Shown here in pieces: positions 8,546 to 17,184 of a stretch of DNA of 64,000 nt (positions are counted from its first letter, which is position 1; each line of letters opens with the position of its first letter). Made by a program: the position numbers and the translations under genes. Below the pieces are notes generated by a model, which worked only from the letters and a program-made list of their open reading frames with translations, was not told the origin of the DNA and did no database searches. The stretch spans positions 124,001 through 188,000 of the forward strand of contig NZ_BDCD01000011.1 in assembly GCF_001613325.1 (NCBI RefSeq), in the 5' to 3' direction. This DNA is from Nocardia yamanashiensis NBRC 100130 (lineage in GTDB: Bacteria > Actinomycetota > Actinomycetes > Mycobacteriales > Mycobacteriaceae).

Positions 8546-9604
8546 ATGACCGTGGTCGCGATGGGCATGCCCGCAGTTCGAACCGGGCAGCCCTCGATGG
8601 ACGGCCGCCCCGATACCCCGTTCCTGGTGGACCGTTTCGGCCGTGTGGCCCGGGATCTGCGCGTGTCCATCACCGAGAAGTGTTCGCTGCGCTGCACCTA
8701 CTGCATGCCCGAGGAGGGCCTGCCCGCTATCCCCGCGGACGAGCTGCTCAGCACTTCCGAACTGGTGCGCCTGGTGGTGCTGGCGGTTCGCGAACTGGGT
8801 GTGCAGGAAGTGCGATTCACCGGCGGCGAGCCGCTCATGCGCCGCGATCTGGAACAGATCATCGCCGGGTGCCGCGCCGAGCTACCCGATATCCCGCTGT
8901 CCATGACCAGCAATGGCGTCGGTCTCGAGCATCGCGCCCGCAAACTGGTCGAGGCCGGGCTCAGCCGCATCAATATCTCCCTCGACACCGTCGACCGCGA
9001 CGGCTTCGCCAAACTGACCCGCCGCGATCGCCTGGATTCGGTGCTCGCCGGTATCCGCGCCGCCCGGCAGGCCGGCCTGGCCCCCATCAAGGTCAATGCC
9101 GTGCTCATGCGCGAAACCCTCGGCGGCGCCGCCGACCTGCTGCAATGGTGTCTCGACGAAGGCTGCGAACTGCGCTTCATCGAAGAGATGCCTTTGGACG
9201 CCGACCACGAGTGGGCGCGCGCCAACATGATCACCGCCGCCGAGCTCCTGAACGTCCTCGGCGCCCGCTTCACCCTCACCGAAACCGGCCGCGAGGACCC
9301 TTCCGCGCCCGCCGAACGCTGGCTGGTGAACGGCGGCCCCGCCACGGTCGGCATCATCGCCTCGGTCACCCGCAAGTTCTGCGGCGACTGCGACCGCACC
9401 CGGCTCACCGCCGACGGCCGCATCCGCTCCTGCCTGTTCAGCGATCAGGAGTACGACGTGCGAGCGGCCTTGCGCGCCAACGCCTCCGACGCCGATATCG
9501 CCACCCTGTGGCGTGGCGCCATGTGGCAGAAATGGGCCGGCCACGGCATCGACGCCGCCGGCTTCGTCCCGCCCGAACGAACGATGGGAGCCATCGGTGG
9601 TTGA
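8546..9604 (+). CDS. moaA: GTP 3',8-cyclase MoaA (radical SAM)
   Basis: 352 residues. It catalyses the first step of molybdenum cofactor synthesis, GTP to 3',8-cyclo-dihydro-GTP. The radical-SAM cluster motif KCSLRCTYC (CxxxCxxC) is near residue 50, followed by '[13 protein letters not shown]' for SAM binding. The second [4Fe-4S] site is '[11 protein letters not shown]...IRSCLF', and the chain ends in Gly-Gly, needed for GTP binding. ATG 8546 is preferred to an upstream in-frame start because the extra residues match nothing. Its stop overlaps the moaD start by 8 bp. Confidence 0.95.
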   Translation: MTVVAMGMPAVRTGQPSMDGRPDTPFLVDRFGRVARDLRVSITEKCSLRCTYCMPEEGLPAIPADELLSTSELVRLVVLAVRELGVQEVRFTGGEPLMRRDLEQIIAGCRAELPDIPLSMTSNGVGLEHRARKLVEAGLSRINISLDTVDRDGFAKLTRRDRLDSVLAGIRAARQAGLAPIKVNAVLMRETLGGAADLLQWCLDEGCELRFIEEMPLDADHEWARANMITAAELLNVLGARFTLTETGREDPSAPAERWLVNGGPATVGIIASVTRKFCGDCDRTRLTADGRIRSCLFSDQEYDVRAALRANASDADIATLWRGAMWQKWAGHGIDAAGFVPPERTMGAIGG

Positions 9605-9839
9605 GGTCCGCTATTTCGCCGCCATTGCCGACGCGGTAGGCAAGTCCAGCGAACACCTGGACCTCCCCGCCGACGCCACCATCGGCGACCTCCGCACCAC
9701 CCTCGCCGCCACCTACGGCCCCGACCTCGACCCCATGCTCAAGGTCTGCGCCTACCTCATCGGCGACGAACTCACCCGAGACGCCACCGTCCCCCTCCCC
9801 TCACGCGTAGACGTCCTCCCACCCTTCGCCGGCGGCTAG
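9597..9839 (+). CDS. moaD: Molybdopterin synthase sulfur carrier MoaD
   Basis: 80-residue ubiquitin-fold sulfur carrier. The chain begins [17 protein letters not shown] and ends 'VLPPFAGG', the Gly-Gly terminus that is adenylated and thiocarboxylated. GTG 9597 has GGGAG at 9586-9590 with 6-nt spacing and overlaps the end of moaA by 8 bp, so expression is coupled. Together with moaE, moaCB, moeA and moaA it gives almost the full cofactor pathway within 4.3 kb; no moeB/sulfurtransferase gene is seen in the window. Confidence 0.95.
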   Translation: MVEVRYFAAIADAVGKSSEHLDLPADATIGDLRTTLAATYGPDLDPMLKVCAYLIGDELTRDATVPLPSRVDVLPPFAGG

Positions 9840-9928
9840 CAACCCCCTCCGCAAATATTCGGTAACGCTATAGCCGAGCGCACGGATACCCCAGGTGTCC
9901 GGTACATCCCTCCCCCCGGAGGTAGCGC

Positions 9929-10066
9929 ATGACGCGGCCCCTGCTCGCCTTGCTCTTCGGTACGGCGATAGTCTTCACCGCCCTGCATTCCCTCGCCGAG
10001 GGCTCGGCGATTCCCAAGCTGACCTGCGGCACCAGCGTGATGAAGAGCGACGGCGCACCGAGATAG
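9929..10066 (+). CDS. Small exported peptide, 45 residues, unknown function
   Basis: ATG 9929 follows a near-perfect ribosome binding site (GGAGG at 9918-9922, 6-nt spacing). The chain has an Arg at position 3, a hydrophobic core (PLLALLFGTAIVFTALHSLA, residues 4-23) typical of a signal peptide or single membrane anchor, then a short polar tail with one cysteine in 'KLTCGTSVMKSDG'. A cleavage site after 'SLA' or 'GSA' is plausible. I recognise no family. It lies 89 bp after moaD and is convergent with nadE. The strong initiation signal and the signal-like start support a real gene despite its size. Confidence 0.6.
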   Translation: MTRPLLALLFGTAIVFTALHSLAEGSAIPKLTCGTSVMKSDGAPR

Positions 10067-10099
10067 CGGCGCGCCGTCGCGAAAACCGTTCGGGTGGAG

Positions 10100-10936
10100 C
10101 TACTTCCACCAGTCGTCGAGCGGGGTGACCGGGACGGTGCGCTTGTGGCGGGTGTTGCGGTAGATGGTTTCGAGTTTTTCGGCTACCTCTGGGGCTACTT
10201 CGTGGCCTTCGAGGTAGTCGTCGATTTGAGAGTACTTCAGGCCCAGGGCTTCCTCGTCGGGGAGGGCGGGGCGGTCGTCTTCGAGGTCGGCGGTGGGGAC
10301 CTTCTGCCAGACGCTCGGCGGGGCGCCGAGTTCTTGGAGGAGGGCGGCGCCTTGGCGTTTGCTGAGGCCGGTGAGGGGGGTGAGGTCCACGCCGCCGTCG
10401 CCGTATTTGGTGAAGAAGCCGGTGATGGCTTCGGCGGCGTGGTCGGTGCCGACGACGAGCAGGTTGAGCTGGCCGGCGATGGCGTATTGGAGGACCATGC
10501 GTTCGCGGGCTTTGATGTTGCCGCGCACGAAGTCTCGCAGGGGGGCGGCGCCGATGATCTCGCTGATGGCCTGGGCCGCTTCGTCCGCGCCGGCGTCGGC
10601 GCTGGGCTTGACGTTGACGGTGACCGAGCGATCGGGCTGGATGAAACGCAGCGCGATCTGGGCGTCCTCCTCGTCGGCTTGCACGCCGTAGGGGAGGCGG
10701 ACGGCCACGAAGGTGGCGTCGCGGCCTTCGGCGCGCAGTTCCTCGGCGGCCAGCTGGCAGAGGCGGCCGGTGAGGGTGGAGTCCTGGCCGCCGCTGATGC
10801 CGAGCACGAAACCCTGTGCGGGAGTGGAGCGCAGGTAGTCCTTGAGGAAATCGATGCGCCGTCGCACTTCGAGTTTCGGTTCGATGGTCGGCGAGACGCC
10901 CAATTCGGCGATGATCTGTGCGCGCAGGTTCCCCAT
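10100..10936 (-). CDS. nadE: Ammonia-dependent NAD+ synthetase NadE
   Basis: 278 residues. It amidates nicotinate adenine dinucleotide to NAD+ with ATP and ammonia. Features: N-terminal '[13 protein letters not shown]...[13 protein letters not shown]', the PP-loop '[15 protein letters not shown]', '[22 protein letters not shown]', 'PLTGLSKRQ', and C-terminal '[19 protein letters not shown]'. It lacks the glutaminase domain of the long mycobacterial NadE, so it is the short type. ATG 10936 aligns best with the family start; GTG 10945, which overlaps the TetR stop as GTGA, is an alternative that would couple the two genes. Confidence 0.93.
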   Translation of the reverse strand: MGNLRAQIIAELGVSPTIEPKLEVRRRIDFLKDYLRSTPAQGFVLGISGGQDSTLTGRLCQLAAEELRAEGRDATFVAVRLPYGVQADEEDAQIALRFIQPDRSVTVNVKPSADAGADEAAQAISEIIGAAPLRDFVRGNIKARERMVLQYAIAGQLNLLVVGTDHAAEAITGFFTKYGDGGVDLTPLTGLSKRQGAALLQELGAPPSVWQKVPTADLEDDRPALPDEEALGLKYSQIDDYLEGHEVAPEVAEKLETIYRNTRHKRTVPVTPLDDWWK

Positions 10937-10941
10937 GCCCG

Positions 10942-11667
10942 TCACTCTAACGGGGCGGGTGTGGCGGTGACCGTGCGGACGAGCGTCTCCCAGTGGTCGC
11001 CGATCTGTTCCAGGGTGTAGCCGAGCGCCCGGATCTGATGCAGCACCAGCGCCGCGTCCAGAGTCGCCAGCAGGGTGTCGGCGAGCAGACGCGGATCGCA
11101 GGGCGTGCCGGCCTGCCGGAGCAGCAGCGCCACATGGGTTTTGGAGATGTTGTAGGGCGCGCTGGAATGCCGTTGCAGATCGGCGGCCTTGCGCACGTCG
11201 CCCTCCACCTCGACGGCGGCCAGGCGGGCGCGGCCGAAGGCGATCAGGCGTTCGGCGGGCGGTGCGCCCGGACCCAGCGGCGGCGGCCCGAACATGTAGG
11301 CGGCCTGCAACTTCTGATCGGATTGATCGAGCAGCGCCAGCATCAACCCCGCGCGATTGCCGAACCGCCGGAACACGGTGCCCTTGCCGACGCCCGCCCG
11401 TTTGGCGACCGCGTCCATGGTCACCGCGCCCACCCCCTGTTCGCGCACCAGCGTCTCGGCGGCGTCGAGCAGCAGCTGCCGATTGCGGGCGGCATCGCTG
11501 CGCTCGTGGGTGCCGCCGGGATTGAGCAGCTGGACCGCGTGCGCCGGCGAGATCTGGCCGGGCACCGGTTCGACCGGCAGCCCGACGGCTTCGATGGACA
11601 GGTTCAGCGCCAGATCCGCCGGTGCGGGCCGGTCGGAGTGGCTGGCGGGCGGTGTGTCGGGGTTCAC
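10942..11667 (-). CDS. TetR/AcrR-family transcriptional regulator
   Basis: 241 residues. A ~50-residue extension precedes the TetR helix-turn-helix '[27 protein letters not shown]' (~residues 82-108); the C-terminal all-helical domain would bind a ligand. It is divergent from the FMN reductase gene, and I recall the same arrangement in M. tuberculosis (Rv3055 next to Rv3054c), so control of that reductase is likely. nadE follows on the same strand with essentially no gap. I could not find a clean palindrome in the 100-bp divergent gap. Confidence 0.88.
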   Translation of the reverse strand: MNPDTPPASHSDRPAPADLALNLSIEAVGLPVEPVPGQISPAHAVQLLNPGGTHERSDAARNRQLLLDAAETLVREQGVGAVTMDAVAKRAGVGKGTVFRRFGNRAGLMLALLDQSDQKLQAAYMFGPPPLGPGAPPAERLIAFGRARLAAVEVEGDVRKAADLQRHSSAPYNISKTHVALLLRQAGTPCDPRLLADTLLATLDAALVLHQIRALGYTLEQIGDHWETLVRTVTATPAPLE

Positions 11668-11767
11668 AGTGCAGGTTCTCCCAAGCCGGGAATGGAAGCG
11701 GACCGTAGTCCGGTTAGTGTCTCATGCAAGTTAGCCACTGGATCAGAAATTCCCAGGAGTGATCACC

Positions 11768-12337
11768 ATGTCGCAGACCCGCCTTCTCGCTCTGGTCGGC
11801 AGCCTCCGTGCCGCCTCGATCAACCGCCGGCTGGCCGAGGCCGCCGCGCAGACCTCTCCGGAGGGTGTCGAGGTCGCCATCTACGAGGGCCTCGCCGATA
11901 TTCCTTTCTACAACGAAGACCTGGATGTCGAAGGCAAGGTACCCGCTGCCGCCCTCGCCCTGCGGGAAGCCGTGACCGCCAGTGACGGTCTGCTGCTGGT
12001 CACCCCCGAATACAACGGCACCCTGCCCGCCGTGCTCAAGAACGCCATCGACTGGGCCTCGCGCCCGTACGGTGTCGGCGCGCTGAAGACCAAGCCGGTC
12101 GCGGTGGTCAGCGCCTCCATCTCGCCGAACGCCGCCAAGTGGTCGCATGACGACGCCGTGAAGGCGCTGGGCGTGGCCGGCGCCGATGTGCTGAAGGAAG
12201 CCTCGCTGAACTTCGGCACCATCGGCCAGCGGTTCGGCGACGCGCACCCGGCCGACGACGCCGAGGCGCTGACCCAGCTGGCCGCCACCGTGCGCCTGCT
12301 CGCCGACGCGGCCGTGGCCGTCAAGGCGAACGCCTGA
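11768..12337 (+). CDS. NADPH-dependent FMN reductase (flavodoxin-like)
   Basis: 189-residue flavodoxin-fold reductase. The phosphate-binding loop 'VGSLRAASINRRLAEAA' is at the N-terminus, and 'LLLVTPEYNGTLPAVLKNAIDWASRP' is the family signature for FMN/quinone binding. ATG 11768 is chosen because AGGAG lies at 11755-11759 with 8-nt spacing; an in-frame GTG at 11759 overlaps that site. It probably reduces quinones or free FMN in the cytosol; the substrate is unknown. It is divergent from a TetR gene and followed by a terminator hairpin at 12412. Confidence 0.92.
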   Translation: MSQTRLLALVGSLRAASINRRLAEAAAQTSPEGVEVAIYEGLADIPFYNEDLDVEGKVPAAALALREAVTASDGLLLVTPEYNGTLPAVLKNAIDWASRPYGVGALKTKPVAVVSASISPNAAKWSHDDAVKALGVAGADVLKEASLNFGTIGQRFGDAHPADDAEALTQLAATVRLLADAAVAVKANA

Positions 12338-12411
12338 ACGCGCGCGGACGCACCGCCTAGCCAGGGGAGCGAGCAACCGGCAAACAATTTGATTACTCGC
12401 TGAATCCAGTA

Positions 12412-12448
12412 CGAGGCCAAGGCTTTCCAGCCGTGGCCTCGCGCTTTT
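12412..12448 (+). terminator. Intrinsic terminator-like hairpin after FMN reductase gene
   Basis: CGAGGCCA (12412-12419) pairs with TGGCCTCG (12434-12441); inside it GGCT pairs with AGCC around a TTCC loop. CGCTTTTC follows. Confidence 0.65.
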
Positions 12449-12476
12449 CGGGCCCTTCATCGGCTAACTTCAGCTC

Positions 12477-13361
12477 ATGAAGCTACTAGCAGGCAAACGC
12501 GCCTGGAGCCGGTATTGCGCGGCGGGCCTGCTGGCCCTGTCGACCGCGACGGTGAGCGCCGCCGAGGCCGCCGCGGAATCGAACGTCCTTGTGCACCTGG
12601 GCAACTGGGCCGGGTACGTGATCAAGGGCGACTTCCGCTCGGTCAGCGCCACCTGGGTGCAGCCGGCCGTGACCTGCACCAATCCCGGTGTGTTCCAGCG
12701 CGTGGTGCCCTGGGTCGGCCTGAACGGCGCGAACGGCCCGGACAACAGGGTGACGCTGCCGCTCATGCAGACCGGCGCCGAAACCGGATGCATCAGCGAT
12801 GCCGCCGTCTACGCCACCATGCCCGGCCTGCAATTGGAGAATGTGGCGGCCGGGCTCGTCTACACCAGTCCGTGGCTGGCCAATCAGGTCATGGCGGCCG
12901 GGGACGATCTGTCGAACACGCTCGGCGGCATCGCCGACGGCCTCTGCGCGACCGGGGCGCTCGGCGCGGCCTGCGTGCCGGAGCAGGGTAGCGACGGATG
13001 GTGGGAGGGCTATCCGGACCCGCCCGTCATCTACGAGGACGTGAACGTGAACGCCGGCGATGTCATGCACGCCGCGGTGGATTGGGACGGCCACGTCTAC
13101 ACGATGACCCTGGAGAACCGCACCCGGAACTGGCGCAAGGTCGCCTCCCAGGTCTCCGATGCCCCCGCCCGCACCGCGGAGATCGTGATCGAGGGCCATC
13201 TCGACGCCGCCCTGCCCGGTTTCACTCCGGTGACCTTCACCGAGATCGAGATCGACGGAAAACCGCTGTCCGCCTATGACGCTCAGGTCTACGGCATCGC
13301 CGCCACCAACCGGGTGCTGTACCCGGGCCCGGTGGACGGTTCGAGCTTCACGCTCTCCTGA
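12477..13361 (+). CDS. Secreted G1-family (eqolisin) glutamic endopeptidase
   Basis: 294 residues with a signal peptide (Lys/Arg-rich start, hydrophobic 15-28, likely cleavage near 'SAAEA'). The mature part matches the A4/G1 peptidase fold: 'LGNWAGYV' (41-48), 'SVSATWVQPAV', 'PWVGLNG', the catalytic Gln in 'LMQTG' (Q98) and the catalytic Glu in 'TAEIVIEG' (E235), plus 'WWEGYPDPP' (175-183). Both members of the Gln/Glu dyad are present, so it should be active at acid pH. The ~70 residues between Gln and the Trp-rich motif are longer than I expect. Downstream is a 448-bp non-coding stretch. Bacterial members are less studied than the fungal enzymes. Confidence 0.85.
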   Translation: MKLLAGKRAWSRYCAAGLLALSTATVSAAEAAAESNVLVHLGNWAGYVIKGDFRSVSATWVQPAVTCTNPGVFQRVVPWVGLNGANGPDNRVTLPLMQTGAETGCISDAAVYATMPGLQLENVAAGLVYTSPWLANQVMAAGDDLSNTLGGIADGLCATGALGAACVPEQGSDGWWEGYPDPPVIYEDVNVNAGDVMHAAVDWDGHVYTMTLENRTRNWRKVASQVSDAPARTAEIVIEGHLDAALPGFTPVTFTEIEIDGKPLSAYDAQVYGIAATNRVLYPGPVDGSSFTLS

Positions 13362-13596
13362 GCGCGACACGCCGAAGCGATCCGGTGCCCCAGGAATTCG
13401 GGGCACCGCCCGCGCCCGCGCCGAACCCCCTGTTCGCCCGAGACTCCTGTGACTGCTGTGATGCCAGTTGATCAGGGGGAACGGTGGGTTTGCTGAAAAT
13501 GTGCTGAAGGTCCAAATTGTGATCTGTGCCTCAGTCGTGTCGAGTTGCGAATCGACTGTCCAGGTACTTACGGCACCAGAATTTCACCTTTGTGAG

Positions 13597-13612
13597 TCGC
13601 AACATGTCGTGT
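13597..13612. promoter_or_regulatory. NrdR-like box 1 of nrdHIE
   Basis: TCGCAACATGTCGTGT agrees with the NrdR consensus ACACTATATATAGTGT at 10 of 16 positions. Its start is exactly 32 bp before box 2, about three helical turns, as in known NrdR operators. Confidence 0.55.
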
Positions 13613-13628
13613 TGGAAGATTCTGTCGG

Positions 13629-13644
13629 CCACTAGGTGTAGTGT
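13629..13644. promoter_or_regulatory. NrdR-like box 2 of nrdHIE
   Basis: CCACTAGGTGTAGTGT agrees with the NrdR consensus at 12 of 16 positions and contains the inverted repeat CACTA/TAGTG. Confidence 0.65.
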
Positions 13645-13809
13645 CTTGGGAGCTGGAACGCCGCGAGAGATGAACCGGAGAAATCACGGTTCCGGTCTCC
13701 GCGACCAGGGGCTTCGGTCCCACTTCCAGGGGTTTGCGCAGGAACTATGTGGATCTTGTTTTCAGCCGTGCACTGCATACGGATCGAAGGCCAGGAGAAG
13801 GGGATACCA

Positions 13810-14049
13810 ATGACCATCACCGTTTACACCAAGCCCGCTTGTGTTCAGTGCAATGCCACCTACCGCGCGCTCGACAAGGCCGGTGTCGCCTACGACGTCA
13901 TCGACATCTCGGAGAACCCCGAAGCCCGCGACTACGTCATGGCCCTGGGCTACCTGCAGGCCCCCGTCGTCGTCGCCGGTGAGGACCACTGGTCCGGCTT
14001 CCGCCCGGACCGCATCAAGGCCCTGGCCGACGCCGTCGCCGTCGCTTAG
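13810..14049 (+). CDS. nrdH: Glutaredoxin-like electron donor NrdH
   Basis: 79 residues. It reduces the class Ib ribonucleotide reductase NrdE, taking electrons from thioredoxin reductase. The N-terminal redox motif is CVQC (residues 11-14), in the family setting '[22 protein letters not shown]', with '[23 protein letters not shown]' forming the binding groove. ATG 13810 follows a purine-rich AGGAGAAGGGG stretch. It heads the nrdH-nrdI-nrdE operon, downstream of paired NrdR-like boxes. Confidence 0.96.
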   Translation: MTITVYTKPACVQCNATYRALDKAGVAYDVIDISENPEARDYVMALGYLQAPVVVAGEDHWSGFRPDRIKALADAVAVA

Positions 14050-14104
14050 CGGCCCCGGAGCGGCTCCCCGCTCCAGCAGGTTGTCCGAACCCGGAAGGAG
14101 GGAG

Positions 14105-14575
14105 ATGGCCGAGATGTCCGAAACGACAAGCAATCTCGTCTACTTCTCCAGTGCTTCGGAGAACACGCACCGCTTCGTCGAACGGCTGGGCGTCCCCGCC
14201 GTTCGCATACCGCTTCATACTGCCGACTCGCTTCGCGTCGACGAACCCTACGTGCTGATCGTCCCCACCTACGGGGGTGGTCGGCATGTTTTGGGAGGGA
14301 CCCGATCCGAAAAGGAATTCGTCCCCCGTCAGGTGGCCAAATTCCTCAACGATCCCCACAACCGCGCCCTGTTGCGCGGCGTGATCGCGGCCGGCAACAC
14401 CAACTTCGGTGATACGTACTGCTTTGCGGGAGAGGTCATCTCGCGCAAGGCAGGGGTGCCGTACCTGTATCGCTTCGAACTCATGGGAACTGCCGAGGAC
14501 GTCGAGCGCGTCCGAGAGGGATTGGACTTGTTTTGGCAACGACAACAGCACCGGCCGGAAAGGCTGCCCGCGTAG
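14105..14575 (+). CDS. nrdI: Ribonucleotide reductase flavodoxin NrdI
   Basis: 156-residue flavodoxin-like protein that supplies oxidant for assembling the dimanganese-tyrosyl radical of NrdF. Signature stretches are '[28 protein letters not shown]', 'LIVPTYGGG', '[24 protein letters not shown]' and '[18 protein letters not shown]'. A strong purine run (AAGGAGGGAG) abuts ATG 14105; ATG 14114 is an alternative with better spacing. The 3' end overlaps nrdE if the TTG start of nrdE is right. Confidence 0.95.
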   Translation: MAEMSETTSNLVYFSSASENTHRFVERLGVPAVRIPLHTADSLRVDEPYVLIVPTYGGGRHVLGGTRSEKEFVPRQVAKFLNDPHNRALLRGVIAAGNTNFGDTYCFAGEVISRKAGVPYLYRFELMGTAEDVERVREGLDLFWQRQQHRPERLPA

Positions 14576-16713
14576 AGCGGACCGTCAGCAGCACCGACAC
14601 CTCGGGCATGGACTACCACGCCCTCAACGCGATGCTGAACCTGTACGGTCCCAACGGCGAGATCCAGTTCGACAAGGATCGCGAGGCCGCGCACCAGTAC
14701 TTCCTGCAGCACGTCAACCAGAACACCGTCTTCTTCCACAATCTGCGGGAGAAGCTCGACTACCTCGTCAAAGAGAACTATTACGAGACCGAGGTGCTCG
14801 ACAAGTACAGCTTCGACTTCACCAAGAAGCTGTTCAAGCAGGCTTACGGCAAGAAGTTCCGGTTCCCCACCTTCCTCGGCGCGTTCAAGTACTACACCTC
14901 GTACACGCTGAAGACCTTCGACGGCAAGCGCTACCTGGAGCGGTTCGAGGACCGCGTCTGCATGGTCGCGCTGACCCTCGCCGCGGGTGACGAGCAGCTG
15001 GCCTCCGAACTGGTCGAAGAGATCATGGACGGCCGCTTCCAGCCCGCCACCCCGACCTTCCTGAACTCCGGCAAGAAGCAGCGCGGCGAGCCGGTGTCCT
15101 GCTTCCTGCTGCGCATCGAAGACAATATGGAGTCGATCGGCCGCTCCATCAACTCCGCCCTGCAGCTGTCCAAGCGCGGCGGCGGCGTGGCCTTGCTGCT
15201 CAGCAATATTCGTGAGACCGGCGCCCCGATCAAGAAGATCGAGAACCAGTCCTCGGGCGTCATCCCGATCATGAAGCTGCTGGAGGACTCCTTCTCCTAC
15301 GCCAACCAGCTGGGTGCGCGCCAGGGCGCGGGCGCGGTCTACCTGCACGCCCACCACCCCGACATCTACCGCTTCCTCGACACCAAGCGCGAGAACGCGG
15401 ACGAGAAGATCCGCATCAAGACGCTGTCCCTCGGCGTCGTGATCCCGGACATCACGTTCGAGCTGGCGAAGAAGAACGAGGACATGTACCTCTTCTCGCC
15501 GTACGACGTGGAGCGCATCTACGGCGTGCCGTTCGCGGACATCAACGTGACCGAGAAGTACTACGAGATGGTCGACGACAAGCGCATCCGCAAGTCGAAG
15601 ATCAAGGCGCGCGAGTTCTTCCAGACCATCGCCGAGCTGCAGTTCGAGTCCGGTTACCCGTACATCATGTACGAGGACACCGTGAACCGGGCGAACCCGA
15701 TCAAGGGCAAGATCACCCACTCCAACCTGTGCTCGGAGATCCTGCAGGTCTCCACCCCGTCGGAGTTCAACGACGATCTGTCCTACTCCAAGGTCGGCAA
15801 GGACATCTCCTGCAACCTGGGTTCGCTGAACATCGCCAAGTCGATGGATTCGCCGGACTTCGGAAAGACCGTGGAGACCGCCATCCGCGCGCTCACCGCG
15901 GTGTCGGACCAGACCCACATCTACTCGGTGCCGTCGATCGAGCAGGGCAACAACGAATCCCACGCCATCGGCCTGGGGCAGATGAACCTGCACGGTTACC
16001 TGGCGCGCGAGCGGGTCCACTACGGCTCCGAAGAGGGCGTGGACTTCACCAACATCTACTTCTACACCGTGGCCTACCACGCCATCCGGGCCTCGAACCT
16101 GATCGCCCAGGAGCGCGGCAGCTACTTCGGCGGCTTCCCCGAGTCCAAGTACGCCTCGGGCGAGTTCTTCGACAAGTACACCGAGCAGGTGTGGGAGCCG
16201 GCGACCGAGCGCGTGCGCCAGATCTTCGCCGATGCGAACGTGCACATCCCGACCCAGGACGACTGGCGCGAGCTCAAGGCCTCGGTCATGGAGCACGGCA
16301 TCTACAACCAGAACCTGCAGGCGGTCCCGCCGACCGGTTCGATCTCCTACATCAACCACTCGACCAGCTCCATCCACCCGGTCGCGTCGAAGATCGAGAT
16401 CCGCAAGGAAGGCAAGATCGGCCGCGTCTACTACCCGGCCCCCTACCTGACCAACGACAACCTCGAATACTTCGAGGACGCCTACGACATCGGCTTCGAG
16501 AAGATCATCGACACCTATGCGGCGGCCACCCAGCACGTCGATCAGGGCCTGTCGCTGACCCTGTTCTTCAAGGACAGCGCCACCACCCGCGATGTCAACC
16601 GCGCCCAGATCTACGCCTGGCGCAAGGGCATCAAGACGCTGTACTACATCCGCATCCGCCAGATGGCCCTGGAAGGCACCGAGGTCGAGGGCTGCGTGAG
16701 CTGCATGCTCTGA
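14533..16713 (+). CDS. nrdE: Ribonucleoside-diphosphate reductase alpha subunit NrdE (class Ib)
   Basis: 726 residues. Catalytic large subunit that reduces NDPs to dNDPs. It lacks the ATP-cone of class Ia, starting quickly into '[27 protein letters not shown]'. Visible active-site elements: '[19 protein letters not shown]', 'NLCSEILQ' with the thiyl-radical Cys, '[12 protein letters not shown]', '[17 protein letters not shown]', and the C-terminal swinging thiols in 'GCVSCML'. The proposed TTG 14533 overlaps nrdI by 43 bp and has a weak Shine-Dalgarno; ATG 14608 is a shorter alternative losing only the poorly conserved first 25 residues. Its partner nrdF is 11 kb away with its own NrdR-like boxes. 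Confidence 0.95.
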   Translation: MATTTAPAGKAARVERTVSSTDTSGMDYHALNAMLNLYGPNGEIQFDKDREAAHQYFLQHVNQNTVFFHNLREKLDYLVKENYYETEVLDKYSFDFTKKLFKQAYGKKFRFPTFLGAFKYYTSYTLKTFDGKRYLERFEDRVCMVALTLAAGDEQLASELVEEIMDGRFQPATPTFLNSGKKQRGEPVSCFLLRIEDNMESIGRSINSALQLSKRGGGVALLLSNIRETGAPIKKIENQSSGVIPIMKLLEDSFSYANQLGARQGAGAVYLHAHHPDIYRFLDTKRENADEKIRIKTLSLGVVIPDITFELAKKNEDMYLFSPYDVERIYGVPFADINVTEKYYEMVDDKRIRKSKIKAREFFQTIAELQFESGYPYIMYEDTVNRANPIKGKITHSNLCSEILQVSTPSEFNDDLSYSKVGKDISCNLGSLNIAKSMDSPDFGKTVETAIRALTAVSDQTHIYSVPSIEQGNNESHAIGLGQMNLHGYLARERVHYGSEEGVDFTNIYFYTVAYHAIRASNLIAQERGSYFGGFPESKYASGEFFDKYTEQVWEPATERVRQIFADANVHIPTQDDWRELKASVMEHGIYNQNLQAVPPTGSISYINHSTSSIHPVASKIEIRKEGKIGRVYYPAPYLTNDNLEYFEDAYDIGFEKIIDTYAAATQHVDQGLSLTLFFKDSATTRDVNRAQIYAWRKGIKTLYYIRIRQMALEGTEVEGCVSCML

Positions 16714-16735
16714 CGCGGCGCACCCGCACCGACGC

Positions 16736-16766
16736 GAAGGCGCTCCCGATCCCCGGGGGCGCCTTC
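16736..16766 (+). terminator. Terminator-like hairpin after nrdHIE
   Basis: GAAGGCGCTCCC (16736-16747) pairs with GGGGGCGCCTTC (16755-16766), 12 bp with one G-U, 7-nt loop. No T run follows, as is common in high-GC actinobacteria. Confidence 0.6.
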
Positions 16767-16991
16767 GGCGTATCCGGGGGCGGTGTGACCGATCCAAGGA
16801 CGGCCGGGGCGGAGGTTGTGAAGTCTCCAGAAGCCGCCGCGGACCGGGGATTCGGCGCGCGGGCATGGTTAGGGTCGGGGAGTCCCGGCGGTGGAACCGA
16901 GATGCGCGGCACGGTCGCCGGGACGAGAACCGATAGCCCACAGTGGTTTTGGAGGTGATGTTCAGCCTTCGTTTTCCTGCGACGAAAGACC

Positions 16992-17034
16992 GGCCCACCG
17001 GATGGACGAATCGTGTCCGCCCGGTGGGCCTTTC
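16992..17034 (+). terminator. Second hairpin, possible terminator of a short transcript
   Basis: GGCCCACCGG (16992-17001) pairs with CCGGTGGGCC (17021-17030) and is followed by TTTC. No gene ends just upstream, so it may end a small RNA or be a leader element of the esterase gene. Confidence 0.5.
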
Positions 17035-17184
17035 GGCGTTCGGGCAGGTGACGGCGGTTGTGACGGGGAACAGTGGGAACGGCGGTGCGGCGGTGAACGG
17101 TCCAGTGGTCGGGGAAACGGGGTGGGCGCGCGGGGGTGCGGACCTAGCTTCGGTCGCGAATCTCGGATCGATGGGAGGCAGGCC

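Larger units (their letters stand above)
13362..13809. other. Long regulatory region upstream of nrdHIE
   Basis: No supportable gene in 448 bp. It contains two NrdR-like boxes (13597-13612, 13629-13644) about 165-215 bp before nrdH, so the transcript probably has a leader of more than 100 nt. Base composition is clearly less GC-rich near 13490-13620 than in the flanking genes, as expected of promoter DNA. Confidence 0.6.
16714..17184. other. Non-coding gap after nrdE with two hairpins
   Basis: 471 bp without a convincing gene. A terminator-like hairpin lies at 16736-16766, and a second, stronger one at 16992-17034 sits only 150 bp before the next gene. The second must end a separate transcript or form part of the esterase leader. 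Short frames through this region lack a spaced ribosome binding site. Confidence 0.55.
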
